Below, piece after piece: positions 21,853-32,061 of a stretch of 64,000 nucleotides of DNA. Within the stretch, counting starts at the first letter, position 1; each line of letters begins with the position of its first letter. The DNA comes from Sycon ciliatum (lineage: Eukaryota > Porifera > Calcarea > Leucosolenida > Sycettidae), in the NCBI RefSeq assembly GCF_964019385.1, contig NC_088655.1:25569977-25633976 (forward strand), given 5' to 3'. Under the pieces are notes generated by a model. The model did no database searches. It was not told where the DNA came from and saw only the letters and a program-made list of their open reading frames with translations. A program made the position numbers and the translations under genes.

Positions 21853-22143
21853 TACCGTAAAAGCCCCTGTATACGCCCACTCGAAATTACACCCACCCTC
21901 CGTGCACACGCCCAGTCAGGGGAAGTCAACACTTTTGTTTCAAAATAGCGCCCATACCTATGTATACGCCCAGGTATGCCGGCAACACCAGTACATGTAC
22001 AGGTGCTGATACCCAATACTTACTGCTATCCTTATTTCAAGTATACGCCTGGTTCCAAAATAACGCCCGTGCCCTTGTATACGCCCAGGAAATCGAGGCT
22101 GCTATTCTATACGCCCGGGGCCTATACACGGGCTTTTACGGTA
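21853..22143. mobile_element. 287-bp TA MITE, U2 copy
   Basis: Terminal inverted repeats CCGTAAAAGCCC...GGGCTTTTACGG, flanked by TA. The interior repeats the word ACGCCC many times. U1 has AGCATATAGTTAAT at the site, one base from the predicted empty site, confirming a TA duplication as in Tc1/mariner-type MITEs. Confidence 0.85.
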
Positions 22144-22590
22144 GTTAATTTTACTTCAAAGTATCAACTAACACAAGGTGTTGTAGCACCTCTCCTATGA
22201 TCTATCATTTAGTGCAGAGTATTTGCATTGAATTGTTTCACATTTTTTACATGACAATATGGGGCAGCCATATTGGTTCCAACTCCACTCGACCCCTGCC
22301 GGTATGTACGGGTCACATTATGTCAGCCACGTTTGTTCCACTGTCCACATGCTAGGCGTGTGCGCTGGTTCCCTTCAAGGGGGGTTCCAGGGTCTGGGGG
22401 CCTCCCGCGGGAAAATTTTCAAAAAATGAAGCAAAATCCTGCATTTTGAGCGAAAAAGGGGGGTTCCGGGCACCCAGGAACCCATACGGCGCACGCGCCT
22501 GCAGGCCATGACTAGTTTGTGCACACATTTAGTCACATGACCAGGATGTGAACACCAGTCTATAACTGATTTTTACACTAGTATGCATGG

Positions 22591-22771
22591 TACAGTGAAA
22601 CCTGTCTAAGACGACCGCTCGAGGGACCTTACAAATGTGGTTCCCGTGTTCAGGTGGTCTCCTTATCCAGGGTCATTTGACTGGAAATCACATCCCTTGG
22701 TCCTATCTGTATTGGTCCACTAGGACAGCTGGTCGCCTTATCAGAGTGGTTGCCTTGACAGGTTTTCTGTT
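22591..22771. mobile_element. Short pogo/Tigger-like MITE, U2/U3 junction copy
   Basis: Start TACAGTGAAACCTGTCTAAG, end CTTGACAGGTTTTCTGT. The right TA is mutated to TT. Confidence 0.7.
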
Positions 22772-23493
22772 TTGGTTTCCCCGTCCTGCTACACTGCTTA
22801 TAGCAGTGAGTTCGGGTGAATCTTCTCCTGCCCAGCATAATAATGATACTGAGCCATACTTTCATTCACACATGAAGCTGGCTACTGTTGTAAAGGCACG
22901 CTAACTTACGAGCAACGCCGTAGTGGTCACGCTGTGTGAGGACCATCCCAAGTGCATGGAAACTTGAACTGACATTCACAAGCAGTCACCCATCACCTGT
23001 GTTTGTGTCCAGTCTGCCACTCAGGACTCAGTACTCTGGTGTTTGGAGCACCACTGTATCAGCAGAAATATTCGTCTGCAATTTTATTGCGTCTTTTCCG
23101 TCCAAGGAGCTTTTGGACTAATTTAAATGCCGGACTAGTGTCGATATATTCTGCTTTTCAATACACTCTTATGATCCATGGACGAAATTTACAACCGGAC
23201 GAACTCCCTCTCTTTGGAGCTGGACGAAATTATTGACCGACAAAATTTTCTGCCAGTAAAGTTTATCAAACTGCCTCTACTGGCCATGAATGCACATAGC
23301 ATTTTCATGCATCTTCAATCTCTTCTTGATGCTGATTAAAAATGGGATGTTGAGGCAATAGTGTTACTTTTATAAGAAAGAAGAAAGGGCCGATAAGTAT
23401 ACATCTCGTTACCTTGGTGGACTGTTAGTCATAACTCGTAACTTTAAACATGTAGGTCCTTTTTTCTTTCTTCTTTGTGCATTCTACTTTCAG

Positions 23494-23529
23494 TAGCGAA
23501 GCGGAGGCGCCAACTGCGACAAAGAAGAA
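23494..23529 (+). CDS. Candidate exon E5, copy in U3
   Basis: 36 nt with acceptor and GTGTAAG kept. Differs from U1 by one silent base (ACTGCG). Confidence 0.3.
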
Positions 23530-23622
23530 GTGTAAGCCGCGCAGCATCATGTGGTGCACTGTGTTATGCTGAACGCTATGCTAGAGCAATATTGATGTAC
23601 GGAGTGTGTTATTTTAGTTGAA

Positions 23623-23659
<37 letters not shown>

Positions 23660-23685
23660 GTGCGTGTATGTGTGTGTGCGCGCGC

Positions 23686-23745
<60 letters not shown>

Positions 23746-23748
<3 letters not shown>

Positions 23749-24138
23749 ATATGGTGCAGTGGTATGTGCAGCGATTTCCAATCGATAGGTTGCGGGTTCG
23801 ATTCCCGACGATTATGGTCACACACGTCTTTCTTCTCTTTCTCAGACTCTTCCTGACTTTTCTTTCATTCTCCTGGGTGGTTACCAACAGCCAGTGCATG
23901 CCGGAGTATGTGGTGTGATGTGTGTGCGGGAAAAAAATAAAAAAGACCAAAAAGTAGGGATTCACTGGCCAGAAAAAGCCACTTTATAGCTGTGTGGTGT
24001 AGACCAGGCTGAATAGTGGCGGTCAATTGTTCAGCCTTGCAAGCTGTAGAATGGTGCAATCCCAGCACAAGTTGCTATGGCTTCTGCTGTAGCATCGCTA
24101 TCATCGCCTCCGGCGATGGGCGTCCAATGGTCCAATGG
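23746..24138 (+). mobile_element. tRNA-derived SINE inserted in (TG)n
   Basis: Pol III internal promoter is visible: A box TGGTGCAGTGG (23752-23762) and B box GGTTCGATTCC (23795-23805), 32 nt apart. A unique body follows, and the 3' end is TCCAATGGTCCAATGG directly before the resumed TG repeat. The flanks are TG repeat on both sides. The 3' end resembles the end of the LINE in U1/U2 (ACCAAGGACCAAGG). Confidence 0.75.
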
Positions 24139-24177
24139 TGTGTGTGTGTGTGTGGTGAGTGCGTGGATGCATGCGTA

Positions 24178-24217
<40 letters not shown>

Positions 24218-24324
24218 CGTGTGTGTTGTTGTGTGTGTGAAACTGTTTTGTGTGTGCATGTTTGTGTGCCCTGCACATGTGTGTGCACACATATTCTGAC
24301 ATGCGTGCATATTTTGCTGTCCAG

Positions 24325-24409
24325 TCAAGCGCGGGGTCAAGCGCGGGGCCAGGCGGTCGGAACAGAAGGGTATGCATGGAGGTCGACTGCATCAACAGCA
24401 ACAAGCAGA
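24325..24409 (+). CDS. Candidate exon E6, copy in U3
   Basis: 85 nt; acceptor and AGCAGA|GTGAGT donor kept. One further substitution (CAAGCGCG for CAAGCACG). Confidence 0.3.
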
Positions 24410-25075
24410 GTGAGTATAGTGTTGTCTGTTGCTGAATAACTGGTTGGGGGGGGGGGGGGGAGGTCAGCCTCCTAGCCTAGGCCGTTCCTCTTTTCATGTA
24501 TTACAGTCTATGCACAGTTGAGTCACCGTGTATACATTGGTATGCTGCGGTTGATGAAATTCTAGGCTGGTCGTTCTTCGGCGCTCCATTCCTCAACACC
24601 CGATAGCAGTGTATTAGTAATGCACGAAACTATAACAGTCGGTCATGGTCTGGAGAATAGGAAGAAAAATTCAAGTGACTTTAAAAAGATAAGGAGATAG
24701 CTGGCAACTTACAAGTAGATCAGAGTCGTAGTGTGTATTATATTAATTATCATTTTACTTTGGCATTCCCAACAGAGCCCAAGGTCTTCTTGCAGTGTGC
24801 CCAAGATGTGTGTCTTGGTACAGTGGTTAGTGCTTGTTATCCAAGTGCGATTGCGAACATTTACATGTACATACAGTCGGATCACTTGGTTGTAATGCTC
24901 CATCAGGCAAACGCAAACTAGGTCGTGGTAAAGAAGAAGAAAAAAACGTCGATGCTCCACTTCTCCACCACGTGTCTGTCAAACTTGGTGCGAGTGAGCC
25001 GTAAATTTTTGAACTTATTCCATTCACGAATTCTTGCATCCGGCATCAGCTTGAAAGGTCTTCATTTTTAGCAAA

Positions 25076-25366
25076 TACCGTAAAAGCCCCTGTTTACGCC
25101 CACTCGAAATTACGCCCACCCTCCGTGTACACGCCCAGTCAGGGGAAGTCAACACTTTTGTTTCAAAATAGCGCCCATACCTATGTATACGCCCAGGTAT
25201 GCCGGCAACACCAGTACATGCACAGGTGCTGATACCCAATACTTACTGCTATCCTTATTTCAAGTATACGCCTGGTTCCAAAATAACGCCCGTGCCCTTG
25301 TATACGCCCAGGAAATCGAGGCTGCTATTCTATACGCCCGGGGCCTATACACAGGCTTTTACGGTA
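25076..25366. mobile_element. 287-bp TA MITE, U3 copy
   Basis: Same insertion site and TIRs as U2, so inherited by unit duplication and not a new insertion. One TIR base changed (ACAGGC for ACGGGC). Confidence 0.85.
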
Positions 25367-25814
25367 GTTAATTTTACTTCAAAGTATCAACTAACACAAG
25401 GTGTTGTAGCACCTATCCTATGATCTATCATTTAGTGCAGAGTATTTGCATTGAATTGTTTCACATTTATTACATGACAATATGGGGCAGCCATATTGGT
25501 TCCAACTCCACTCGACCCCTGCCGGTATGTACGGGTCACATTATGTCGGCCACGTTTTTTCCACTGTCCACATGCCAGGCGTGTGCGCTGATTCCCTTCA
25601 AGGGGGGGTTCCGGGGTCCGGGGGCCTCCCGCGGGAAACGTTTCAAAAAATGAAGCAAAATCCTGCATTTTGAGCGAAAAAGGGGGGTTCCGGGCACCCA
25701 GGAACCCATACGGGGCACGCGCCTGCAGGCCATGACCAGTTTGTGCACACATTTAGTCACATGACCAATATGTGAACACCAGTCTATAACTGATTTTCAC
25801 ACAAGTATCCATGG

Positions 25815-25996
25815 TACAGTGAAACCTGTCTAAGACGACCGCTCAAGGGACCTTACAAATGTGGTTCCCGTGTACAGGTGGTCTCCTTATCCAGGGTCAT
25901 TTGACTGGAAATCACATCCCTTGGTCCTATCTGTATTGGTCCACTAGGACAGCTGGTCGCCTTATCAGAGTGGTTGCCTTGACAGGTTTTTCTGTA
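25815..25996. mobile_element. Short pogo/Tigger-like MITE, U3/U4 junction copy
   Basis: TA-flanked, start CAGTGAAACCTGTCTAAG, end TTGACAGGTTTTTCTG. Confidence 0.7.
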
Positions 25997-26723
25997 TTGG
26001 TTTCCCCGTCCTGCTACACTGCTTATAGTAGTGAGTTTGGGTGAATCTTCTCCTGCCCAGCATAATAATGATACTGAGCCATACTTTCATTCACACATGC
26101 ACGCTAGCTTGCACGCTAGCTACTGTTGTAAAGGCACGCTAACTTACGAGCAAGGACGTAGTGGTCACGCTGTGTGAGGACCATCCCAAGTGCATGACAA
26201 CTTGAACTGACATGCACAAGCAGTCACCCGTCACCTGTGTTTGTGTGTAGTCTGCCACTCAGGACTCAGCACTCTGGTGTTTGGAGCACCACTGTATCAG
26301 CAGGAAATTCGTCAGCAATTTAATTGCGTCTTTTTCGTCCGCGGAGCTTTTGGACTAAATTAAATGCCGGACTAATGTCGATTTGTCCAGCTTTTCAATA
26401 CACTCTTATGATCTATGGACGAAATTTACAACCGGACAAACTCCCTTTTTTTGGAGGTAGACGAAATTATTGACCAACGGAATGTTCTGCCTGTAAAGTT
26501 TGTCAAACTGCCTCTACTGGCCAGGAATGCACATAACATTTTCATGCATCTTCAACCTCTTGTTTATGCTGATTAAAAATCCGATGTTGAGCCAATAGTG
26601 TTACTTTTATAAGAAAGGAGAAAGGGCTGATAAGTATACATCTCGTTACCTTGGTGGACTGTTAGTCATAACTCGTAACTTATAGGTCCGTTCTCTTTTC
26701 TACTTTGTGCATTCTACTTTCAG

Positions 26724-26780
26724 TGGCGGAGCGGAGGTGCCAACGGCTAGGCTACCAACGACAAAGGAACCCAAGAAGAA
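26724..26780 (+). CDS. Candidate exon E5, longer in-frame version in U4
   Basis: 57 nt between the same acceptor and GTGTAAG, exactly 21 nt longer than the other copies, frame open (RGGAEVPTARLPTTKEPKK). If the exon runs on instead, an earlier TGA (ATCATGTGA) shortens the tail relative to U1. Confidence 0.35.
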
Positions 26781-26877
26781 GTGTAAGCCGCGCAGCATCA
26801 TGTGATTCACTGTGTCATGCTGAGCGCTACGCTAGAGCAATATTGATGTATGGAGTGTGTGTTATTTTAGGTGAATC

Positions 26878-26928
<51 letters not shown>

Positions 26929-26957
26929 GTGTGCGTGTATGTGTGTGTGTGCGCGTG

Positions 26958-26991
<34 letters not shown>

Positions 26992-27014
26992 GTGAGTGCG
27001 TGCATGTATGCGTA

Positions 27015-27060
<46 letters not shown>

Positions 27061-27143
27061 ACTGTTTTGTGTGTGCATGTATGTGTGCCCTGCACATATG
27101 TGTGCACACGTATTCTGATGTGCGTGCATGTTTTGCTGTCCAG

Positions 27144-27228
27144 TGAAGCTCGGGGTCAGGCGTGGGGTCAAGCGGTCGGAACAGAAGGGTATGCATCGAG
27201 GTCGATTGCATCAACAGCAACAAGCAGA
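27144..27228 (+). CDS. Candidate exon E6, copy in U4
   Basis: 85 nt with both splice sites kept. One of the three frames now starts with TGA, while the phase-1 and phase-2 readings remain open. Confidence 0.3.
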
Positions 27229-27893
27229 GTGAGTATAGTGTTGTCTGTTGCTGAATAACTTGGGGGGGGGGGGGGGGGGGGTCAGCCTCCTAGCCTAGGC
27301 CGTTTCTATTTTCATGTATTACAGTCAATGCACAGTTGAGTCACCGTGTATACATTGGTATGCTGCGGTTGATGAAATTCTAGGCTGGTCGTTCTTCGGC
27401 GCTCCATTCCTCAACACCCGATAGCAGTGTATTAGTAATGCACGAAACTATAACAGTTGGTCATGGTCTGGAGAATATGAAGAAAAATTCAAGTGACTTT
27501 AAAAAGATAAGGAGATAGCTGGCAACTTACAAGTAGATCAGAGTCGTAGTGTGTATTATATTAATTATCATTTTACTTTGGCATTCCCAACAGAGCCCAA
27601 GGTCTTCTTGCAGTGTGCCCAAGATGTGTGTCTTGGCACAGTGGTTAGTGCTTGTTATCGAAGTGCGATTGCGAACATTTACATGTACATACAGTCGGAT
27701 CACTTGGTTGTAATGCTCCATCAGGCAAACGCAAACTAGGTCGTGGTAAAGAAGAAGAAAAAACGTCGATGCTCCACTTCCCCACCACGTGTCTCTCAAA
27801 CTTGGTGTGAGTGAGCCGTAATTTTTTTTAACTTATTCCATTCACGAATTCTTTCATCCGGCACCAGCTTGAAAGGTCTTCATTTTTAGCAAT

Positions 27894-28184
27894 TACCGTA
27901 AAAGCCCCTGTATACGCCCACTCGAAATTACGCCCACCCTCCGTGTACACGCCCAGTCAGGGGAAGTCAACACTTTTGTTGCAAAATAGCGCCCATACCT
28001 ATGTATACGCCCAGGTATGCCGGCAACACCAGTACATGTACAGGTACTGATACCCAATACTTACTGCTATCCTTATTTCAAGTATACGCCTGGTTCCAAA
28101 ATAACGCCCGTGCCCTTGTATACGTCCAGGAAATCGAGGCTGCTATTCTATACGCCCGGGGCCTATACACGGGCTTTTACGGTA
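27894..28184. mobile_element. 287-bp TA MITE, U4 copy
   Basis: Same site and TIRs as in U2 and U3. Confidence 0.85.
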
Positions 28185-28609
28185 GTTAATTTTACTTCAA
28201 AGTATCAACTAACACAAGGTGTTGTAGCACCTATCCTATGATCTATCATTTAGTGCAGAGTATTTGCATTGAATTGTTTCACATCTATCACATGACACTA
28301 TGGGGCAGCCATATTGGTTCCAACTCCACTCGACCCCTGCTGGTATGTATGGGTCACACGATGTTGGCCATGTTGGTTCCACTGTCCACAGGCCAGGCGT
28401 GTGCGCCGGTGTCCTTCAAGGGGGGGGTTCCTTTCTTCCAAAAAATGAAGCAAAATCCTACATTTTGAGCGAAAAAGGGGGGTTCCGGGCACCCAAGAAC
28501 CCATACAGGGCACGCGCCTGCAGGCCATGACCAGTTTGTCCACACATTTAGTCACATGACCAGGATGTGAACACCAGTCTATAACTGATTTTTACACAAG
28601 TATCCATGG

Positions 28610-28791
28610 TACAGTGAAACCTGTCTAAGACGACCGCTCAAGGGACCTTACAAATGTGGTTCCCGTGTACAGGTGGTCTCCTTATCCAGGGTCATTTGAC
28701 TGGAAATACCATCCCCTGGTCCTGGTTGTAGTGGTCCACTAGAACATGTGGTCACCTTATCAGAGTGGTTGCCTTGACAGGTTTTTCTGTA
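28610..28791. mobile_element. Short pogo/Tigger-like MITE, U4/U5 junction copy
   Basis: TA-flanked; the middle is more diverged than in other junctions (CCTGGTTGTAGTGGTCC). Confidence 0.65.
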
Positions 28792-29510
28792 TTGGTTTCC
28801 CCGTCCTGCTACACTGCTTATAGTAGTGAGTTTGGGTGAATCTTCTCCTGCCCAGCATAATAATGATACTGAGCCATACTTTCATTCACACATGCACGCT
28901 AGCTTGCACGCTAGCTACTGTTGTAAAGGCACGCTAACTTACGAGCAACGCCGTAGTGGTCACGCTGTGTGAGGACCATGCCAAGTGCATGAAAACTTGA
29001 ACTGACATGCACAAGCAGTCACCCGTCACCTGTGTTGGTGTGTAGTCTGCCACTCAGGACTCAGCACTCTGGTGTTTGGAGCACAACTGTATGAGCAGAA
29101 ATATTCGTCTGCAATTTAATTGCGTCTTTTTCGTCCAAGGAGCTTTTGGACTAAATTATATGCCGGACTAGTGTCGATATATTCTGCTTTTCAATACACT
29201 CTTATGATCCATGGACGAAATTTACAACCGGACGAACTCCCTCTCTTTGGAGCTGGACGAAATTATTGACCGAAAAAAGAAAAAAATTTATTGACCGAAA
29301 AAATTTTCTGCCAGTTAAGTTTATCAAACTGCCTCTACTGGCCATGAATGCACATAACATTTTCATGCATCTTCAATCTCTTCTTGATGCTGATTAAAAA
29401 TCGGATGTTGAGCCAATAGTGCTACTTTTATAAGAAAGAAGAAAGGGCCGATAAGTATACATCTCGTTACCTTGGTGGACTGTTAGTCATAACTCGTAAC
29501 TTATACATGT

Positions 29511-30321
29511 AGCCGCAATCAGTAATACAAGCTGGATCGACATTTGTGTACACTGTATTCATGTAATGTAAAACTGTGGAGACAATGTGCAATAAAACGA
29601 AGAAAAAATGTGAAGAAATTGTGTAGAGAAAAAAAGGGATTCAAACATGTTTCGTACAACACTCATCAGGAATCTTCGTTGTACTAAAGGACACTGAAAA
29701 CAAAATTGAACTATTATAGAAAATCTAAGTTAGAGAAATAACACTAAGAACAACAGCAGTGAAATTTACAAGTGTGAATTTTAACAATGAAAGCGAGAGC
29801 AATAACGAATGTGTGTACGAACACTAAACTTGCAACTGAAAAATGAACAAAGAAGAGAAAGGAAGAAGGAAGGACAAAGTGATAACAAATAACAGCAGTA
29901 CATTACACCTAGAACATTAACGGCCAAGCTTGGCCGCACCAAACATGACACTTTACTTGAACAATTTCAACCCAATTATACTATGATTCTGTACACACAA
30001 ATTAGGCGTATACAAACGCTGACAGATGGCTTCCAAAACTTTTAACTGTAGTCCATAACCATGACGACCACGGCACAATACAGTGAATGAAGAGTCGGAA
30101 TACGAATTGCAACAATCAGGACTAGCCAACAGATGATTGTACACTGAAGACTTGCTACCACGAAACCTACGCACAACACTAACATGCTCACCGGCACTCT
30201 CACGATCACTACAATCGTCGCTCTCCGACTCATTGCTTCCTTCACTGTCCGTCCCATCATCTGCTTCCTCTGCGCTCTCTCTGTTATCCCGCCTGACATG
30301 GTCCATTGTTTATACATGTAG
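29511..30321 (-). mobile_element. Retroelement 3' fragment with a 12-bp target duplication
   Basis: TTATACATGTAG stands on both sides (29511-29522 and 30310-30321). The sister units read straight through one copy of the near-identical sequence. The insert is 787 bp. On the - strand it starts with a reading frame and ends with a non-coding tail of about 430 nt, as expected for a 5'-truncated retroelement. Penelope-like elements are the best guess given the GIY-YIG-like frame. Confidence 0.6.
29953..30306 (-). pseudogene. GIY-YIG-like C-terminal fragment of a retroelement
   Basis: 117 codons on the - strand. The first half is acidic, Ser/Glu/Asp-rich and variable. The second half (KSSVYNHLLASPDC, then FTVLCRGRHGYGLQLKVLEA and LYTPNLCVQ) resembles the end of a GIY-YIG endonuclease, where a late Glu helix precedes an LNxQ-like end. 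The GIY and YIG strands themselves are not present, so the piece is incomplete. The start lies at the insertion border, so it is not a real gene start. Confidence 0.4.
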
Positions 30322-30359
30322 GTCCTTTCTTCTTTCTTCTTTGTGCTTTCTAATTTCAG

Positions 30360-30395
30360 TAGCGGAGCGGAGGCGCCACCGGCGAAAAAGAAGAT
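30360..30395 (+). CDS. Candidate exon E5, copy in U5
   Basis: 36 nt; acceptor (TAATTTCAG) and GTGTAAG kept, reading RSGAEAPPAKKK-like with several replacements compared with U1. Confidence 0.3.
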
Positions 30396-30488
30396 GTGTA
30401 AGCCGCGCAGCATCATTTGGTGCACTGTGTTATGCTGAGCGCTATGCTAGAGCAATATTGATGTATGGAGTGTGTTATTTTAGTTGAA

Positions 30489-30561
<73 letters not shown>

Positions 30562-30660
30562 TGAGTGTGTGCATGCATACATGCGTACATGCGCGCTTGT
30601 GTGTGTGTGTGTGTGTGTGCGCGCGCGCGCGCGTGCGCGTGCTTGTATGTGTGTGCGCGC

Positions 30661-31777
30661 AGATTGTTTTAGTAGTTTTTAGTACTGTCAGTATTACTCG
30701 CTCATGTAGTGGTTCATCTGACCCGCTACAACCTCCTAGCTGGCACAATTTGCCATTGCACACATTGCTAAATGTGCTGTAGACAGTACAGTGGTGAAAC
30801 ACGCCAGGGGCATTGGAAGGTATCCTACATTTGTATGGCTATGAAAAGACCCACGAAAAGGCTCTCCATCTGGAAAAGGTTTTGATAAATTGTGCCAAAA
30901 GAGCCTACTGTATATCAACTAATTTTGGCTGCTGAGAAACTTTGGCCGATCTCGAATTGAAACTTTTTCGGCCGATTGGGGTTTAGACAGAAACGATCGG
31001 TAGCTGTTGCTTTCACATGCAGCCATGCCTCTTTCATGCATCATTTCCCTCGGTGACAAACTTTGGCCTGCCACTTACTTTGGCCAGTTGGTACCAAGCG
31101 GCGAAATCAGCGAAATGATATCGCCAGCGAAAATAAGTTGCTTTACAGTACAAGATTTCATTGCTCCAATAATCACTATTTAAACTTATTGTTGCGACTT
31201 TGGCCGCACCTGCCGCACCGGTTCCGATGCCCCTGCAAGCGGTCCAGCGTATCACTGCGGGGCCCGGCGATTCAGTTGTTAACCTGTTCAATGCACAGGC
31301 TTGTGTTCATCAGAAGCGGGCGCTTGCACGTTTGCAGAGCTGCATGATGGACAAAGTCCAGGCCAGGCCTGTTCCTTGTGTCGGATGTTAGGACACTCAA
31401 CTCTCTCCTACACCAGGAGGATGGGGAGGGGGGGGGGGGGCTCTTGTACAGGCTAATCCTGCATGGCAGAGTTACTTGCTATCTCTACTCTGCCAGCAGA
31501 TCCTGCATTTCACCGTGTTGTCACCTAGCCATTCGGAACCTAATTTATTCTTCATATCGCGCTTTGGGAAACGCTTTGCAATGCGCCGTCGAAGCTTGAT
31601 TCATTCTTCGTATCACACTAGGGGAAACACTTTGCCGATATGCACTGCAACCACTGTGTGACGGCCGGCTATTAATAAGTTTAACTCCATTGAGCTTTAT
31701 CGTGAAGTTGTCATTATTCTGTGTTCAGTGTATCCTGCATGGCTGCTTGCATGCTCTTTTCATTGATGTTTATGCAG
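30661..31777 (+). other. Non-coding region before CARD-like exon 1
   Basis: No strong exon. An open, GC-rich stretch at 31200-31391 (peptide AAPAAPVPMPLQAVQRITAG and more) could be an exon, but its splice sites are weak. Two partly duplicated pieces lie near 31540-31630 (CTTCATATCGC/CTTCGTATCAC contexts). Confidence 0.4.
31200..31391 (+). other. Open segment, possible exon
   Basis: 63 codons open to TAG at 31389-31391. The peptide is Ala/Pro-rich, then helical with a charged patch (HQKRALARLQSCMMDK). There is no good donor before the stop and no family match. Confidence 0.2.
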
Positions 31778-32061
31778 TCTATGATGACCCATTCGACCAC
31801 CCCGACTATGTGGCGAAAATCGACTTGCCATTGAAAGATCTTGACGGTGTCGAGTTAAGGCGCAGGTTGCAGACCAAGGGATTACTAACCAAGAGCCAAG
31901 TGCGGAGGTTGGAGAAGATGTCGAGCGAAACGGCGCATAACAACGAGATGATCGGGTGGATTCAGGACTATCATCGCGATGGATATGTTGCACTGTGCGA
32001 GATTATTCAGGAGTGGGGAGTTGTGCCAGAACTGTTGGAAGACATGAAAAACCTGCTGTAA
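31778..32061 (+). CDS. CARD-like domain exon 1 (carries a stop codon)
   Basis: The acceptor TTTATGCAG ends at 31777, and the exon opens in phase 1. About 93 residues are followed by TAA (32059-32061). The pattern GLLTKSQVRRLEKMSSE, then IGWIQDYHRDGYVALCEII, then LLEDMKNLL is that of a CARD (six-helix death fold), a homotypic protein-interaction module of apoptosis and innate-immune scaffolds. It shares the PFD start, the G-x2-A-x2-LC helix and the phase with the exon at 59745. A GTAAGC donor follows at 32083, so if the exon is spliced the stop is upstream of the junction. The link to the ROCO exons rests on strand and order only; phases do not chain directly from E5/E6. Confidence 0.65.

Larger units (their letters stand above)
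15539..22709. repeat. Tandem unit U2 (with LINE copy 2, pogo-like and TA MITE insertions)
   Basis: Near-identical to U1 over its shared parts. It is longer because of a 482-bp pogo-like insertion (20911-21396) and a 287-bp TA MITE (21853-22143). It holds LINE copy 2 in the TG tract and E5/E6 copies. The close match of U1 and U2 including the LINE indicates that the pair arose by a recent duplication after the LINE inserted. Confidence 0.9.
22710..25933. repeat. Tandem unit U3 (SINE in the TG tract)
   Basis: Same order as U1 without the LINE. The TG tract is interrupted by a 393-bp tRNA-derived SINE. It carries E5, E6 and the 287-bp TA MITE, and lacks the pogo-like insertion of U2. Confidence 0.88.
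25934..28728. repeat. Tandem unit U4 (uninterrupted TG tract)
   Basis: Shortest complete unit and more diverged than U1-U3. Its TG tract runs without LINE or SINE and so shows the empty site. E5 is 57 nt here. It carries the TA MITE. A local GCACGCTAGCTTGCACGCTA duplication near 26098-26120 is shared with U5. Confidence 0.85.
28729..30660. repeat. Tandem unit U5, truncated, with a retroelement insertion
   Basis: Holds the left half of the unit: MITE, TIR MITE (with a small local duplication near 29270-29310), E5 and the TG tract (30492-30660). It lacks E6 and everything beyond. A 787-bp insertion interrupts it at 29523-30309. Confidence 0.8.

Noticed and set aside
10002-30802. Cys-Val and Thr-His repeat frames
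   Set aside because: Translations of (TG)n microsatellites.
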